A stretch of DNA of 64,000 bases from Escarpia spicata. Taxonomy: Eukaryota > Annelida > Polychaeta > Sabellida > Siboglinidae. Position numbers and translations under genes: made by a program. This document shows, piece by piece, positions 33,740 through 46,939 of this stretch (position 1 is the first letter of the stretch; every line of letters starts with the position of its first letter). Below the pieces are notes generated by a model, which saw only the letters and a program-made list of their open reading frames with translations, did not search any database and was not told where the DNA came from. The DNA is taken from positions 53,269,481-53,333,480 of the forward strand of contig OZ023211.1 in the NCBI GenBank assembly GCA_963995525.1, written 5' to 3'.

Positions 33740-34240
33740 GTAGTAAGAAACTAGGTGACATCGGTATAGGCCGGTAGTTGTTCATCAAGTCTGAATCCAG
33801 GTTTGGTTTCTTCAGTAGAGGTATGATCACGACGTGTTTAAGGTTGGCTGGTACGGACCCCGACTCACGCGACATGTTGATGATGGTGGCTAATGTCGGC
33901 GCAAGTGACAGTGTTACCTTTCACGAGTGAGGTTGGAAGTGGAGCAAGCGTGCTTGATTTGTGTTGGACACTTCCTTACTAACCAGAGAATCCCATCTGC
34001 GGTGATGCCGGAAAACGCACTGACTGCGCAAGACTGTTCACAATGCACGTACTCGGCGTTGGCAGTTTGCCGGCGTCTACTCGTTAACTGACTGCGAATG
34101 TTTAACACGCTGCGTGTGAAGTGCTCGAGAAAGTCATCTACGAATTGTGCAATATCGACACAGGACTGGGCAGTTTTGGAGCAACTTGTATCTTCATCAG
34201 GTCATCCATGATTCTGAACAGTGCTTTGTTGTTACGCACA
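33740..34240 (-). mobile_element. LINE RT N-terminal fragment
   Basis: Minus strand carries, in shifting frames, 'RRQTANAEYVHCEQSCAVSA', 'LPTSLVKGNTVT', 'ATIINMSRESGSVPANLK' and 'VVIIPLLKKPNLDS' with an 'NYRPI'-like end, i.e. the segment before RT motif A in CR1/L2-like LINEs. No RT core follows, so it is a fragment. Confidence 0.55.
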
Positions 34241-34422
34241 CATTCATAAATTTTCCAGAGAATCCCATCTGCATTCCTTCACTAGTTAGAGAGCTACCCT
34301 TATCTATGTTATTGTTTTTCTTGTTTTATCACAAATTTACTAAATTCTGTTATTGGGTATGCCGGAAATGTAAATTGTCGTATAGTGATTATATCAATTG
34401 CTTTATGATAATGTATGCCATT

Positions 34423-34598
<176 letters not shown>

Positions 34599-34839
34599 CA
34601 TGTTGTGAATGAATTTACGGCTATGAAAATAATTAATTATGACAGATATCAACACTCTAGTTAACAGTACACCATTGTCTGTAGATCACGAGGCCTGATT
34701 ATGAAAATGGCATAACAAATACGGATATAGTTGCGGATTGTAATTTTTTCAAAACACCCAACACTACCTTTATCTCAAAATGCTATCTTGAAAGTAATAT
34801 AAATCACATAATCAAATGCTAACTATGGTTATACTAGGG

Positions 34840-36250
34840 GATTCTCGCTGATGCATTTAAATGTAAGAAGTATATCAAATTATGGTAATAAATTAAATAA
34901 TTTTGTAGACTCGGTTGATCTAAAATTTTAAATAATTGGACTAACCGAAACGTGGTTAAATAATTATAATTCGAATATGTATTAATTAGCAGAATATAGT
35001 AGTGTGCATCATACCAGATCATAAAAGAAATAAGCGGGCGTGCCTCTATATGTTCATCAATCTTATGAGAACGTACAGGGGTCTGAAATGACGATTATTA
35101 ATAAATATTTAGAGTGTATATTTCATGAAGAGAAGACTCTCTCTAAGAAACAAAACGGGAGGATACCAGTTGGAATAGTCTGCAGGCCAACAAACACAAA
35201 CAAATATTAATGTCATTACAAAACAAATGCTTAATATTATTCAAAAACTAAAAGTTGGAAATAAGACGTGTTATATTATAAGTGATTTTAATATAAATTT
35301 ACTGTGTTATGATCACCATACAGAAACCTGCGATTATGTAGGTACAATGTTCTAAAATGCATTTGTACCTCTAATTATAAAGCCTATCAGAATAGCACCG
35401 ACCTCACCTACTTTAATAGACAATATTTACAGCAGTGACATACTTGGTGAATAAAATAAAATGCAAGGAATATTATACACTGACATTTCTGATCATTTAC
35501 CAATATTTGTATTAACCAAACTAAATAGTAGTACAAAGGATGACACAAAAATTGAAACTACTCTGTATAATGATAATACAACTGCCACATTAAAACGTAT
35601 TGTAGTTAACATATTTTAGGATGATGTTTTGTAGTGATCCTGAAGAAAGCTATAAACTATTCTTAAATAAAATAACACAGGCATATGATAAAGCATTTCC
35701 ACTTATTAAGAAAAAATATAAGAGAAAAATAATCTGGATTACCAAAGTGTTTTATTCATCCATCCAAGTAAAAAATAAACTATGCAAGTTCTATTTCAAT
35801 AAACCTACAATATTTAATGAAATTAATTACAAAACGTATAAAAATAACTTAAAGAAATTTATTACAACAACAGTAGGCGCCATTATCATACATAATTAAA
35901 AAACCCAGAAGTAACTTACAATAAACATGGACAATTCAGAAGGAAATTATAGGTAAAAATTATAATTATGCATATGTCCTCGATAACTTTTAATCGTTTA
36001 TTCAAGACAAAAAGTTGACTGTTGATAAGTTTAATTACTACTTTACAAACTTATGTCCTGAGTTAGCTAAAGGAATATCCAATGTTATTGAAAGACCAGA
36101 GGATTATCAATGTGGAACTTATAAATCTCTATGTTTTAGCAACTGTAACTACAGACGAAATTAAACAAATTATTGAAAGTTTTAAAACTAGTAGTGCTGG
36201 TTGGGGTGATATCAAACCTAATATTATTAAGCAGACTGATAACAAGATAC
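34840..36250 (+). mobile_element. Decayed LINE fragment (endonuclease to RT start)
   Basis: Plus-strand pieces: 'IIGLTETWLNNYN' (endonuclease catalytic Glu, about 34930-34970), 'IPVGIVCRPTN' (about 35165), 35621-35899 with 'ESYKLFLNKITQAYDKAFPL' (endonuclease-RT linker), and about 36050-36245 with 'CPELAKGISN' and 'EIKQIIESFKTSSAGWGDI' (RT start). Many stops. It ends abruptly near 36250. Confidence 0.6.
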
Positions 36251-36520
36251 AGACCCATCTAATGCTACAGGAAGGCATGCACCGGACGCTTCGAAACAAC
36301 CCAGAAAAACGACTGAGGACGACGGTTTCCAATTGGTGTCGGGTAAGAAAATGCGGAAAAAAGGGAGCAAGGCTGTCATCAGCACGAGGAAAGGGCGGCT
36401 TGAATTAAAGACAATTAGGCAGCAGCTAAGCCCTTCAAACGAACTCATGCAGAACAACTTGTTTTGTTACTGCGCCGTGTACTCTGTGTAGCGTAATTAA
36501 CCTCAACAATAGTGTACAAA
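36251..36520 (+). other. Possible LINE ORF1 remnant
   Basis: A frame through 36260-36490 reads 'EDDGFQLVSGKKMRKKGSKA' and then 'LKTIRQQLSPSNE', a basic segment like the N-terminal part of some LINE ORF1 proteins. Short and unsupported by a full domain. Confidence 0.3.
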
Positions 36521-36849
36521 ACGACTGTCTGATGGATGCTTTTGAAAATGTTTCGCCGCTGCATCGCCGTAACTTCAGCAAATTGTTATAACCTAAACAC
36601 AGGCACATTCCAAAGGTTTAGGGGCTCAGTAACGGGGGTCCATTCAAAAAGGTCTGGGGCCACGCCAAATTCCAAAAGAACTAGGGGGAGGGGCAAGTGC
36701 CTCAGGCCTTCACCTGCATCCGCCTATGGATGCATTGCACGAAGGCACCCCCTCTACAACTTTGCCTTTGACAACTGGATTTTGGCCGTTCGACCACCGG
36801 CATATATGCATGTACGGGGTATTGATGGGGTGGGCAGATAAACAGTTTG

Positions 36850-37010
36850 ATACACAGGCGGATGGACAGACCGACAAACATACAGCCAGGCAGACAGACA
36901 GGCAGTCTGCCAAAAAGTTGGATACACAGATGGACGGACAGATGGACAAACATACAGGCAGGCAGGCAGACAGACAATCTGCCAGACAGACAGACAGACG
37001 GACACACAGA
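36850..37010. repeat. Degenerate CAGA-type tetranucleotide repeat
   Basis: Interrupted CAGA, CAGG and GGAC units with a repeated 'GATACACAG.(T/C)GGA(C/T)' motif at about 36850 and 36923. Confidence 0.75.
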
Positions 37011-37060
37011 CCATAGTCATAACGACATACGTACCAACAGATGTACCGCCAGACGTACCG

Positions 37061-37852
37061 ACACTCACTCACTCACTCACTCACTCACTCACTCACTCAC
37101 TCACTCACTCACTCACTCACTCACTCACTCACTCACTCACTCACTCACTCACTCACTCACTCACTCACTCACTCACTCACTCACTCACTCACTCACTCAC
37201 TCACTCACTCACTCACTCACTCACTCACTCACCCACTCACTCACCCACCCACCCACCCACCAACCCTCACTCACTATCTCACTCACTATCTCACTCACAA
37301 TCTCACTCATTATCTCACTCACTATCTCACTCATTATCTCACTCACTCACACATACTCAGTCACTATCTCACTAACTCACACAGTCACTCACTCACTCAG
37401 TCACTAATCCACTATCTCATTCACTCACTCACTCACTCACTCACTCACTCACTCACTCACTCACTCACTCACTCACTCACTCACTCACTCACTCACTCAC
37501 TCACTCACTCACTCACTCACCCACCCACCCACCCACCAACCCTCACTCACTATCTCACTCACTATCTCACTCACTATCTAACTCATTATCTCACTCACTA
37601 TCTCACTCATTATCTCACTCACTCACACATACTCAGTCACTATCTCACTAACTCACTCACTCACTCACTCACTCACTCACTCACTCACTCACTCACTCAC
37701 TCACTCACTCACTCACTCACTCACTCACTCACTCACTCACTCACTCACTCACTCACTCACTCACTCACTCACTCACTCACTCACTCACTCACTCACTCAC
37801 TCACTCACTCACTCACTCACTCACTCACTCACTCACTCACTCACTCACTCAC
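37061..37852 (+). repeat. CTCA array with ~276-bp higher-order period
   Basis: About 790 bases of CTCA/ACTC units. Two variant blocks (CCCA units, CCAACC, then CTCACTATCT units) start their CAACC marker at 37261 and 37537, so the array has a 276-bp higher-order unit. The repeat reads Thr-His-Ser-Leu in every frame of this strand; the 341-codon frame through it is not a gene. Confidence 0.95.
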
Positions 37853-38368
37853 GCACGCATCCATTCACTCATTCATTCACTCACTCTCTAAGTTTCATTC
37901 AGTCAACAAAACCAGGCACGGAAATGCAAATACACAAGACGCCGGTTGTGCCCGCCCCCCACGCAAACGAGGTCAATTTACGATCACTCCAGTAATACTC
38001 AGAACAGAGCTAACTTCTGGCGTCATTGAACGCGACGCAACATGGAACGATGACGCCAAGCCATGAACGTACTTGTGCCGAACATAAATATATGGTATCA
38101 CGCGTGTACATAAGCACAGTGTCTACATTTGGTTAATATGTTATGACATAATTACCATGTACATGTTATATGTTGTTCCTTGTGAACGTTGGTACTCGTA
38201 CCTGCACTCCTTGTGCAGTCAAGCGTCAAACGGGCCACCTTTTGTCGCCTCGTCGCAGAGAAACGACTCGTGATTGTCACATGTTTCCGACGTCCTCACA
38301 GTGAAACCTCGACTGGGTTGGAAGCAGTGGAGGTGACGGAGGATCGTCCGGGACAGAAGAAGACAGCG

Positions 38369-38419
38369 ATGAACGCGTGGGTCGTCGTATTGTTGGCCGG
38401 AGTCACCTTGTCTCTTCAG
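38369..38419 (+). CDS. Orphan first exon of the receptor (signal peptide)
   Basis: ATG followed by MNAWVVVLLAGVTLSLQ, a classic signal peptide core, ending in phase 0 at CAG|GTGAGT. This phase fits the Cys-rich exon (10844 or 61607), which also begins in phase 0. The sequence 96 bases downstream is the same as base 1 of the window, so copy 1 should have this exon just outside the window. On this chromosome side the next receptor exons lie on the opposite strand, so the exon has no same-strand partner within the window. An upstream in-frame stretch is open but no earlier ATG with better context was found. Confidence 0.7.
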
Positions 38420-38514
38420 GTGAGTTGTGGAGGCGTCGACTGTGGCTTGTATCGCAGCTCCGCAGTTCGCGTGTACGGCTGTAGTTTCATCGCACATCCG
38501 GATTTGTAGTCGAC

Positions 38515-41034
38515 TAACGTTGCACTCAGTGAATTGTTAATCTCTCGGAAATACAATTAACTAAGCTATATGGCATGCTCTATGGTCCTAATTCGTTACT
38601 GTATGCCTGCACATACAAACACCAGTAGTCAAACCCTTTTACATAAATAGTCTGTAAAGTCTAAAGTAAGCGTGACTACATTCCTCAATACAACGTGACA
38701 TACATCATACCCCGTAGTTAATTGTCTACAGCTGTTTGTTTGAACCGAGACTGTAGTAGGCGTAACGCTGTGTGACAAAATACGCTACGTAGACCATGCC
38801 GTATTTAGGACACCCTAGGAATTTCCAGTTGAGGTGAATTTCCGTGTCGCTAAACTAGTCAGAAGACGCATGACTCATAGTAGACGTCACTGACTATAGT
38901 AGTATTGACTTGCACCGACCGGAATACTGTTTGTGTTTCTGGTTATCTGACCGATCCCGTTAAGTGTAACCGACCCTAGAAGTTCTTACGATATAACAAG
39001 GAAACTTGTTGTTATACACTACCTACCTACCTACCTACCTACCTGGTTGCAGCAGTGCTGGCTCGTACGGCATCACATGTTTTCTTCTCCTGTATAAATA
39101 TGATAGGATATATATATTTCATGCACAATTTAATAGCTTATTTCGTTTTTTACAGGTTTACCATCCGAAATAATTACTGAATGCCTATGTATAAATTATT
39201 AATAACAAGGACACGTGTTTGTGAAGGTGTGGGGTGGTCAGCAGTAGCGGCTCTGTGGACAGCACCACAAATTTGCAATCCCCTTTTTATTTTTATTTCA
39301 GCGCATAACTTCGTACGGCACACCGTATGTTTTTTTTAAATACAGCATCGTCCCACTCTGATTCAGATGAACACCATCGTGTCGCAAAGACTTTTTCCAT
39401 CCTGTAACGAACCCTCTGTGATTACATATATAAATATTATCGAAACTGATCGCCAACCCCTGTTAGTATCCTCGGCCTTGTCCAATTGGTCATTGTTTAA
39501 TGTAACGGCTGAATGCATCCCCTGTGCCACGACTGGATAATCACGCATTCTCGTCTCCGTTGTAGACCAATAGTCGTTATTTGGACGTACCATTAATCAT
39601 ACGTGTTGTTCTTTTTTAGATTTAATTTACACTTACGCCAGGGTAATAGGGTCTTCGTTCATTTTCCAAATCCTTAACAGAGGATACTTGAGCCCAGTAC
39701 ACCCATTTTCTTAAAATACCTACTTACCTACTTACCTACCTACCTATCATAACATTTGACAGCATGGAACTGTAAACACTCACATATTCTGCACGGTAAA
39801 CTTACGGATTGTTAATCATTCCGTATTTTCATCTAGGCAACGCAACTATACAGTCAACACTGTAGTTGCCCAGTTGAGAGTTGCTCCCTGAACAATTATT
39901 GATTTGTTGCCCAAAGACAGATGCTCTCGTAGACTGACGCCTCTCGATAGTTCCCTCCGCGGCATTGTCTGACAGTCGGAGGCCACTCACTACTTACCCC
40001 AACAGGGTATACATTAAAATTGTAATTTATACGTTTCTTTATTTAAATGTGAAACTCACTAAGTAACAGTTAGCACATTTCAGTAATGCGAAGTCTACTG
40101 TTACGCCCGATACCAAGGTACCAAGTTAGTTTAAAACCCCTAAAGAAATGGAGCTAAATGAAAGGTATTGTCTCACATGGTATTTCGAAGATACATTTGT
40201 ATATGAGCACCAGGTGTACAACTATATACAACAACGAAAGAGTAAGCAACAATTCATGTTATTATTGTTTTAGTTATATAAACAAACATATTTTATTGGA
40301 TTCATAGTTTACATTTAAATACAGTAAACAATGCAGCACATTAGGAGACAATCACTAACATAATACGATGACGTTACTACAACTACAGCACTGGCGCCAA
40401 AATGAACTTAATAATGAGTGGGTTGAGCCGGAGCTTTCGCGGTGACGTTCACAATTTGTGAAACTCACCCAACCACCAACTGCATCACCTTGAGACTGAC
40501 CAAAAAGCTCCTACTGCAATCCCCTTCATTCTGGACAACAAATCTCCAACTTCACCTGCCTGAAGGCTCTCCAAAAACCTTCAGTTGCACACCTCCTGCC
40601 GAAATATTAGGGGGCTAACCCGCTAACCACCAACCCCCCACCCCTGTCACGGATTAGCGAGGTCTCCGTACACTAGATGGCTCAGTCTAGTAGAGTTCTT
40701 ATATATTAAGGTCAACACATATGAGAAAGAACGGTTATCGTGAACAAGCAACAAAGGAATTTTTTTGAAATTTTATTTAAAAATATATTCCTTTTTGTAA
40801 AAATCTCGATTAACAAAATAAACAGTATAAAGAAATCCCTTAACCAAATCTTAATAGAACATAATAAACAGTAACACTGAATCTTTTGGTTATCAAATTC
40901 CACTTCCTTTCTAAGGTGGATTATACCGCTACACGACCATACACTAGTCGCCAAGTGTTATCTAAGAATAACTCCCATAATATAAATACACAGTATAAGC
41001 TAGTCCTCGCGGACTCTCATTTCAGTAATCTGTT

Positions 41035-41082
<48 letters not shown>

Positions 41083-42873
41083 AATGTGAATACTTCAAGG
41101 GTAACAATACCTCACTTTAAAACCACAGATAACTACAAATCATAATACAGCAAATAATCGATACGTTCAATCAGAAAAATAGACATTTATACTGGGCTAG
41201 TCCCATCTCGAATACATACGAACGTTTGTTGAAGTCAACACGCCAAGCTCAGAACACAATTAGAACGGTGTATCTCGGCCGCACGAGTGATGATGCCGGG
41301 CACTTGACGATTGCCGTCGTACGCCGCGAATTCTCGAGTCGCGTCCGTTCAATGATCGCACGGTCGCAAACGATTGCGAAGTCAGTTGAATACGTTCAAC
41401 TGAAAGACGAAGCCGGGCAGTAGACGCTTACCGCCGGCCGCTACGAATTCGATCGAGAGGTCTTGCCATGTCGCAAACGATCGATAAGTCGGATGAACGG
41501 GTTCGCGCGAATGACGACGCCTGGCAGTATACGTTTACCGCCGGCCGCTGCGAGTCGCATTCGGTCAATCTTTCTGACGTTGTGGCTGTGAGACCGCTGT
41601 TCGAGGATGGCCCGTGCTGGTGAGCGCGTCGCGATTATCGCTCATCGACGCAAATACGTTGGGGCCAGCCGGAACGTTGTCTCAATATACCGCTGACGTG
41701 GCGGCATGGCTTCTTCGAAGCTCGATCGTACAGTCACTCTGGACACTGAATATTACACACACACAAAAGCTTGGGAACGTAACCCACGTTAACGATTCCC
41801 ACCACGCTTTACGACTTGACTTGCCATTCTCTTGGCAGCAGGGCAACCTGTCTCGTTCAACCCTGGATCTGTCCCAGTCCTTCGCCAGCGCCCAGATGGC
41901 AAAATACGTACAACAGACGTTTATATAAGCGGACCTAATTACACATCATATGACAGGTTTCCATCATTTATATTGGCTAATGCAATATACAATTCAAACT
42001 AAGCATTTGTGGAACACCCTCTAAGATTACAGTGAAACCACCTGCTGGCCTAGAAACGCTAGCAACAGAATACCACGCCCCACTGAGCGCATCTGCAACC
42101 GAGCTACTGTAATTACGTAACCAAGGCGGTTGGTCAACAATATGTCTATCTACTGGCTTGACCTTCCTCATTTCCCAAATTAAACCTCAGGAAAGTAGAT
42201 TTAACCATCCAGAAATAGCCGAAATGCTTCAACCCCCCAAAAAATACCGAAGGCTCCACCCCACAAGCCGGTTCCGACGCCTACGTACAACATAGCTAGA
42301 CACAATTGACATTATGTGATTTAGTATGAAAAGTTATTACAAATAATAACATTACACTACCAATGTGGTGTTGATATGGTTTTTTGAGTTTTCAATCAAA
42401 TTATACAGCAACCGAGACAGGCACATTGATTCAAAAACAATTTCTATAACAAACTGACCTACATGTCCCACAAATAAGTGAGAAAAATTAGTTGTAGTGA
42501 ATAAAATACAGACATGTCACAGTAAAATTACCATATGTAATGTTGTGGCTTTCCTCCTTGTTCCCTGCGCCAGTATTCTGTTATTGCATAGTTGTCATCT
42601 GTCCCCAGGCATCATCGGGGGCTTTGTAAGTGTGGAGCTTATAGCATTAAACCCTTCTCGTAGAACTCGAGTTCTGTTCATTGGCAATGGTGGCAGCGCG
42701 TTTACACACGGCCAAACGAGCCCGATACACCGGCAGCTCAATATATTATCCGTGAACTCTACGCGTTCAAATATAGGTGTTTATATGCTCGTTTCAGCAG
42801 GGCGATAACATGAACTGTTGTTCGTAACAAAACAGCGCGCGATACCGCTACAGTAGCTATGCACAATGAAACC
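38515..42873. other. Intron-like DNA of the second locus
   Basis: Counterpart of 1-4364 with no gene. A TACC run near 39018-39043, a TA/TG array at 41038-41082 and the CpG-rich block at 41226-41930 correspond to those of copy 1. Confidence 0.6.
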
Positions 42874-45209
42874 ATGGCAGCCTCTCACCGAGCACCAAAA
42901 CAGTAGTTGCTAACAAAGAACAAGTATGCTACCTCATTCGAAAGCTGGAAACAGAACTTGATCTATGTTTTCTCTCTTGATGCAAATTTCGCACATTTCT
43001 TGAATGATGACGTCACGTGGGGACGAAAGTCGCCCAACAGCCATACCAGAAGTTTTGTAGATGACATTATCGCTGTACCCGGGGCAGCACGCCGTACTGC
43101 CGCACAAAAATGCGTACATCTCGAGCTCATGCTGGGGCAAACGTTCGCAATTTGTCGATCGTGAAGAACTCGACATATCTAGCTGACATTTGGCAAAAGA
43201 TTCGTCAGCACTTTGGGTTTTGATCAACCGGAGCTTATTTCCTTGACTTACCTAACATTCGACTGGAACCAGACGAGCGGCCGGAGGATCTGTTCCAATG
43301 GCTTACTGCTTTCTTCGAGGACAATCTACTCACCTTGGGTTGTGGCGTTACTCATCATGGAGTTGATACAGATGTCGATGAAGAAATGTCGCCGTCGCTT
43401 GAGAACACTATTGTTTATCTCTAGTTGCAACTGGTCAACCTCGGCCTTCCGCTACTCGTCAAGCAAAGATACGCGGCAGAGCTACGCAACCGATATTTGG
43501 CTTCGCAAAAACCGGAGATCTCTCAAGCACTGGCGTCCCTTCAGGACGAGCTACGCACCATCGAAGACACTGAGGCTATGTATATCGGGGGTGGCTTTGG
43601 CTAAACCGCAAACCTGTCTCATCTAATAGACGCAGTAATTCCCTCACAAGACGTGTTTTCTGTGCAAAACTGCAGGGCGGATGTCTAGCACTCACAACCT
43701 GATTGAATGCCGCTACTTACCTGATAGTGACAAGAAATCCATGGACTGGTCAAGACACGTGACAAACGAAGCATGTGATCAAGACGAGATCGAGCCATGT
43801 GACGTTGAAGTGCCTGGGAACGTTACTACGAACATCTCAGCACATCACGTCCGGTGTGATCTCACCTCTCGCCGAGTCGATGTAGTACAACCATCCGTGT
43901 TGTACACATTCTACCAGCATCACCCTATGGCATTAACCATTGACATTGGTGCTACGACGAACATGATACGTGCATCCACAGCTCGTTTGTACCGTCTACC
44001 GATCACACCAGCATCCCAGATTGCTCGTCAGGCCGATGGTGTGACCCCTTCGGACGTTATTGGTGAAGTACACTGCAACGTCACCAGGGGTAGCTTGTCG
44101 TTTCAACTCAAAGCACTAGTTGTTGATCAACTTGATGTCGACGTTTTGGCAGGAAATCCCTTCCTTGCTAGCAACGATATAGCTGTCCGCCCATACAAGA
44201 AGCAAATCATTATTGGCGATGCTGACATTGTCCACTACGTCACCGACCGTAGTAAAACCTGTGTGCCATCTGCCAGGCATATGCAAGCCTTTCTCCTGCG
44301 TAACCCTCGAAAGGCGGTGGTTCTCCCGGGAGATTACCTGGAGCTACACACACCTCGCGACGTCAAATCCCGAACCTCGAATGGACAGCCGCTCCAACGT
44401 ATGGGGCAAGCCAGAGCGGGCACGGCCTTCTCCCCGAGAGATCCTGTCAGCTCTTCCCGTCCCCATCGATACAGGGGCCCATATTCTAGTCATCCGTGGT
44501 GAGCACATCTGCCAGGCACGGTATCGTGGACCCTGACTTCCGGTCGACTATTGCGCCAGCCAGCGTGAACAGCAACGGTACCAAGTTGCACTTCACCGAT
44601 GTCTCCATCGATCTTAACAAACGTCTGAGTAAGAAGATGAGAGACAAGTTCAGAGCACTCCACCAGGACTTCGACGACGTGTTCGACGATAAGCCTTCCT
44701 TGTACAACGGTGCTAGCGGGACGTTGCAAGCCTTCGTTAACATGGACCCCACAATAAAAAGGAAGACTCCCCCAATATAACAGATCTACCCTGAACGATC
44801 CCCAGAACAAATTCGACGAGCTTGAGGCTGCCGGGGTCATCGCAAAACCTAAGCAGGTCTACGTCCGAATCGAATATCTGAACCCCTCATTCCTGGTTCG
44901 AAAGTCTCATGGCGGCAATAGGCTTGCCACCTCCTTCGGTAGCGTTGCACAGTATAGCAAGCCTCAACCATCATTGATGCCAAGTGTCGACGGTGTCCTC
45001 CGCCATACAACAAAGTGGATGTACATCGTTGTCACCGATCTTGTAAAAGCATTCTACCAGATCCCACTTGCTCATGACTCAATGGACAGGTACCCTACAG
45101 GCCAGTCCGCACAAGATCGCTACACTATGTGCTGTTGAGCCTCCAGTCACCATCCAGGGCCTACGTTCCTTCGTGGGTGCTTACAAGGTCCCCAGCCGGC
45201 ATCTACAAT
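42874..45209 (+). mobile_element. Second copy of the gypsy-like element, cut off in RT
   Basis: gag from ATG 42874 but with TAG at codon 11 and a further stop near 43422; protease frame 43681-44502; linker 44525-44780; RT start to 45140; '[12 protein letters not shown]' to 45188; then the breakpoint. It retains about 80 bases near 44440-44520 that copy 1 has lost. Confidence 0.8.
43681..44502 (+). pseudogene. Protease region, second copy, catalytic motif changed
   Basis: 273 open codons, same as 5171-5956 but with 'TIDIGATTNM' where copy 1 has DTG. The catalytic triplet is therefore DIG, which should abolish activity. The upstream CCHC-like finger (about 43654-43700) is kept. Confidence 0.75.
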
Positions 45210-46029
45210 ATTTCCTCATGTCCTTATACCTTCCTTTGTGGAAATTTCTCCTATACTGCTTTTTGCTATTCCTTTCTGATTTTACTTTGATGGTAAAATG
45301 TATATGGTTGTGATCGCTACTCCCCAGTGGCTCACATATCTTGACATTGTCAACTAATTCATTCTGTGAGGACAAAACTATGTGTAACACATTCTCACCC
45401 CTGGTTGGTTCTAGCACATGTTGAGAAAGGAATGTATCTTGAACTAAAACTAAAAACTTGTGGTCCTCTCTCCCCATACTCTGTAGAGATTTCCATTGTA
45501 TATGCCCATGGTTAAAATCCCCCATAATAATACAGTCCCGTTTGCTTACTTCCCTTATAGCGTTTTGTATTTTTGGACTTCGATAAACTAACCCAACTGT
45601 TAACGTTGAGTTTCCTGTAACTATGTTACACCAAACAGCTTCTTCGCAATCTGCTTCTCTTTCTAATTTTATTTCATAAACCTGAATAGATTCTTTAATA
45701 TATAAAATAACTCCACCTCCCTTTCTTCCTATTCTATCTTTTCTAAACATTACATATCATGTCAGTCCCATTTCAGCATCTGATATATCGGTGGTGGTCC
45801 AGGATTCGGTTATACCTATTATATGAGGGTCAATATCTTCTACCATAATGTTTAGTTCATTTCTTTTGTTTACTATACTCCTTGCATTTAAACAAACACA
45901 TTTATATCCAGCTTCAGAAGAGTTTTCCAGACTGTTATTTGTTGATTTATTTGTGCTGTCTTTATCTATGCCTCCATTTTCAGGCTTTTCTGTGAGTCCC
46001 CCCTGCGAATCTAGTTTAAACAGATGCAA
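45210..46029 (-). pseudogene. LINE ORF2 endonuclease part
   Basis: 'CLNARSIVNKRNELNIMVED' and 'PHIIGITESWT' (catalytic Glu), then after one break 'RKGGGVILYIKESIQVYEI', 'TVGLVYRSPK', 'CIIMGDFNHGHIQW' (GDFN) and '[13 protein letters not shown]' (SDH), a complete APE-like endonuclease. Coding is cut at 45210 just after it. Confidence 0.85.
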
Positions 46030-46901
46030 CCTGTCCCACTGTCAACAGATTGCAGCAGATTCTCTGAGAAAACTGCTGCCCCCTTTCCACTAAGATGGAG
46101 GCCATCTCTCATGTACATATCTTCCCTCCCAACAAAGTATCCCCATAAATCTGTGAATCCCACCCCCTCTTCTTCACACATCTGCTCAGCTAGTGCATTG
46201 ATCGCCATCCTCTTGCAGTTTCTATACGTTGCCCTCCTTCTTCCCATTACTGGCAAAATTCCTGACAACATAACCTGTTCGACTCTCGTCTTCTTTAGCT
46301 TCCTCACTAACTATCTATACTTCTGTACTATCGCACTTGTTCCCTCCCTGTCTGCATTATTTGTTCCTACATGTACCAGTATAGACCCCCCCCCCTTGGC
46401 ATGTCCCAATACCTTCTCTACCCTGTCAGTTACATGTTCAATCCTAGCCCCCGGTAAACAAACAACGATGTCCTTCCCCTCGCTCAGTGTCTTGTCCGTC
46501 TTTCTCATAATTGAGTCACCCATAAACACCCTCTCTTTCCTCGTTGCCCCCTCAATCACTGCCTTAGAATAGCTCCTTCTTCGGTTTGCATCTGTCTGGT
46601 TGTTGTCTTTCCCTCCTGTCGTCTTCTCTCCTGTCACATTCTCTTCCGATCCATTCTTTCCTGTCGCTTTTTTTCTTGTCACCTTTCCTCCTGTCAGCGT
46701 CCCTTTTATCGACTTCTCTTCTATCACATTTGCTCTCACTTCCTTCTTTCGTCCCGTCTCATTTTCCTCTCTCCTCTCCCGTTCCATCTTCCCTCCCTCC
46801 TTCTCTACAGTCACTTTCTTCCCTGTCACCTTCACGCTTGTCACGTTTTCTGTTGTCGATTTTCCAATTTCTTTCCCTCCAATCACCTTCTCTCCTCTCA
46901 A
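46011..46901 (-). pseudogene. LINE ORF1 esterase (SGNH) domain
   Basis: Begins with a Lys/Glu/Val/Thr-rich low-complexity stretch, then 'RVFMGDSIMRKTD' (GDS motif with the catalytic Ser), 'SILVHVGTNNADR' (GxND-like block) and, after one stop or frameshift near 46310, 'MYMRDGLHLSGKG' (DxxH block). These are the three motif blocks of the esterase found in ORF1 of CR1-like LINEs. Confidence 0.8.
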
Positions 46902-46939
46902 TCTCCTTTCCTCAGTTTTCTTGCCACTGCTATTCTCCT

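Larger units (their letters stand above)
36521..38368. other. Repeat-rich upstream region of the orphan first exon
   Basis: No gene. CAGA/CAGG-type degenerate repeats (36850-37010), the CTCA array (37061-37852), then about 500 bases of single-copy DNA (37860-38368) which, by position, should hold the promoter and 5' UTR of the exon at 38369. A TATA-like CATAAATATATGG is near 38084-38096. Confidence 0.45.
38515..45209 (+). repeat. Direct segmental duplicate of 1-6603
   Basis: Collinear copy (offset about 38,510) with scattered substitutions and small indels. The match stops at CCGGCATCTACA (45209), corresponding to 6603 in copy 1. Beyond it copy 1 continues with RNase H coding sequence while this copy enters an unrelated LINE. 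Confidence 0.9.

Noticed and set aside
37061..37852. CRISPR-like spaced repeats
   Set aside because: The units are tetranucleotide tandem repeats without unique spacers, in an animal genome.
37041..38066. 341-codon open frame of repeated Thr-His-Ser-Leu
   Set aside because: It is the CTCA tetranucleotide array read in frame; every frame of that strand gives the same peptide. The non-repeat tail has no domain.
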